Shown here piece by piece: positions 63,939 to 64,000 of a DNA stretch of 64,000 bases. A program made the position numbers and the translations under genes. Positions within the stretch are counted from its first letter, which is position 1; the number at the start of each line of letters is the position of its first letter. Below the pieces are notes generated by a model. The model was not told the DNA's origin. It worked only from the letters and a program-made list of their open reading frames with translations, and ran no database searches. Source of the DNA: Closterium sp. NIES-65 (taxonomy: Eukaryota > Streptophyta > Zygnematophyceae > Desmidiales > Closteriaceae); the NCBI GenBank assembly GCA_948144175.1, contig CANXME010001990.1:1116001-1180000 (forward strand), read 5' to 3'.

Positions 63939-64000
63939 TGTCAGATTATTATAGCTGATGCATGTTTGTAGGCTATAGTGGGGTAGCACATATGGGGTAC
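63939..64000 (+). repeat. E9 3' LTR (partial)
   Basis: The first 62 bases, identical to 56733-56794. The remainder lies beyond the window. Confidence 0.94.

Larger units (their letters stand above)
56733..64000 (+). mobile_element. E9: near-intact short-LTR copia retrotransposon (cut by window end)
   Basis: A plus-strand element with 5' LTR 56733-56862 and a 3' LTR that begins at 63939 and is cut at 64000; the 62 visible bases are identical to the 5' LTR. The primer site, hairpin, leader and one gag-pol frame (57804-63734) are present, the last with a single TAG. GTTAC (56728-56732) is the expected left target copy; the right copy lies outside the window. With E8 it is the best candidate here for recent activity. 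Confidence 0.96.

Noticed and set aside
1-64000. rRNA, tRNA or intact host genes
   Set aside because: I looked for tRNA-like cloverleaf words, rRNA core sequences and multi-exon host coding regions and saw none; the tRNA-like words found are retrotransposon primer sites.

Overview
The window is repeat DNA from a large eukaryotic genome, most likely a green plant or streptophyte alga. The evidence is Ty1/copia-type LTR retrotransposons with initiator-Met-tRNA-type primer sites, a plant-style 181-bp tandem satellite, and the absence of any host gene, rRNA or tRNA that I can recognise. I cannot name the species. Almost all of the sequence can be assigned to nine copia elements (called E1-E9 here), three solo LTRs and one satellite array. 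Most insertion boundaries are fixed by TG...CA LTR ends and 5-bp target-site duplications (TSDs).

Layout. 1-2390: flank of unknown content with one solo LTR (905-1038). About 2390-18412: an old, decayed minus-strand copia relic (E1), split into three pieces by two younger insertions of one long-LTR family: E2 (5265-11716, minus, TSD ACTTC) and E3 (12847-17369, plus, TSD CGTCA/CATCA, reverse transcriptase and most of RNase H deleted). 18790-24146: E4, a 5'-truncated plus-strand copia element of a second long-LTR family, whose polyprotein frame is broken only by three nonsense codons. 24147-41885: an array of about 181-bp satellite monomers interrupted by E5 (24424-31068, TSD CAAAC), a solo LTR (33199-33324, TSD GTTGC) and E6 (33817 to about 40938). 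E6 itself carries a solo LTR of the E4 family (38030-38801, TSD GGGTC). 41945-49257: E7 (TSD TGCTA). 49363-56726: E8 on the minus strand (TSD GGTTA). 56733 to the window end: E9 on the plus strand.

E5-E9 and two of the solo LTRs belong to one family with very short LTRs (116-136 bp). Its elements share an iMet-like primer site (shortened by one base in E7-E9) and, where preserved, a post-primer hairpin and an extremely GC-rich, internally repetitive leader. Their polyproteins run in the order gag capsid, Gly-rich segment, unusual Cys/His motif, protease, integrase, repetitive Gly/Ala/Glu/Pro linker, reverse transcriptase, RNase H. E8 and E9 are the youngest: E8's LTRs differ at 1 of 136 positions, and E9's agree over the 62 bp visible. 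Each has a gag-pol frame interrupted by a single stop codon.

The most interesting signals are a probable 11-monomer higher-order repeat in the satellite (possibly centromeric), the conserved C-x13-C-x3-H-x4-C motif in place of the usual CCHC knuckle, an in-frame TGA shared by E2 and E3, and the head-to-head E8/E9 pair, whose target sites overlap.
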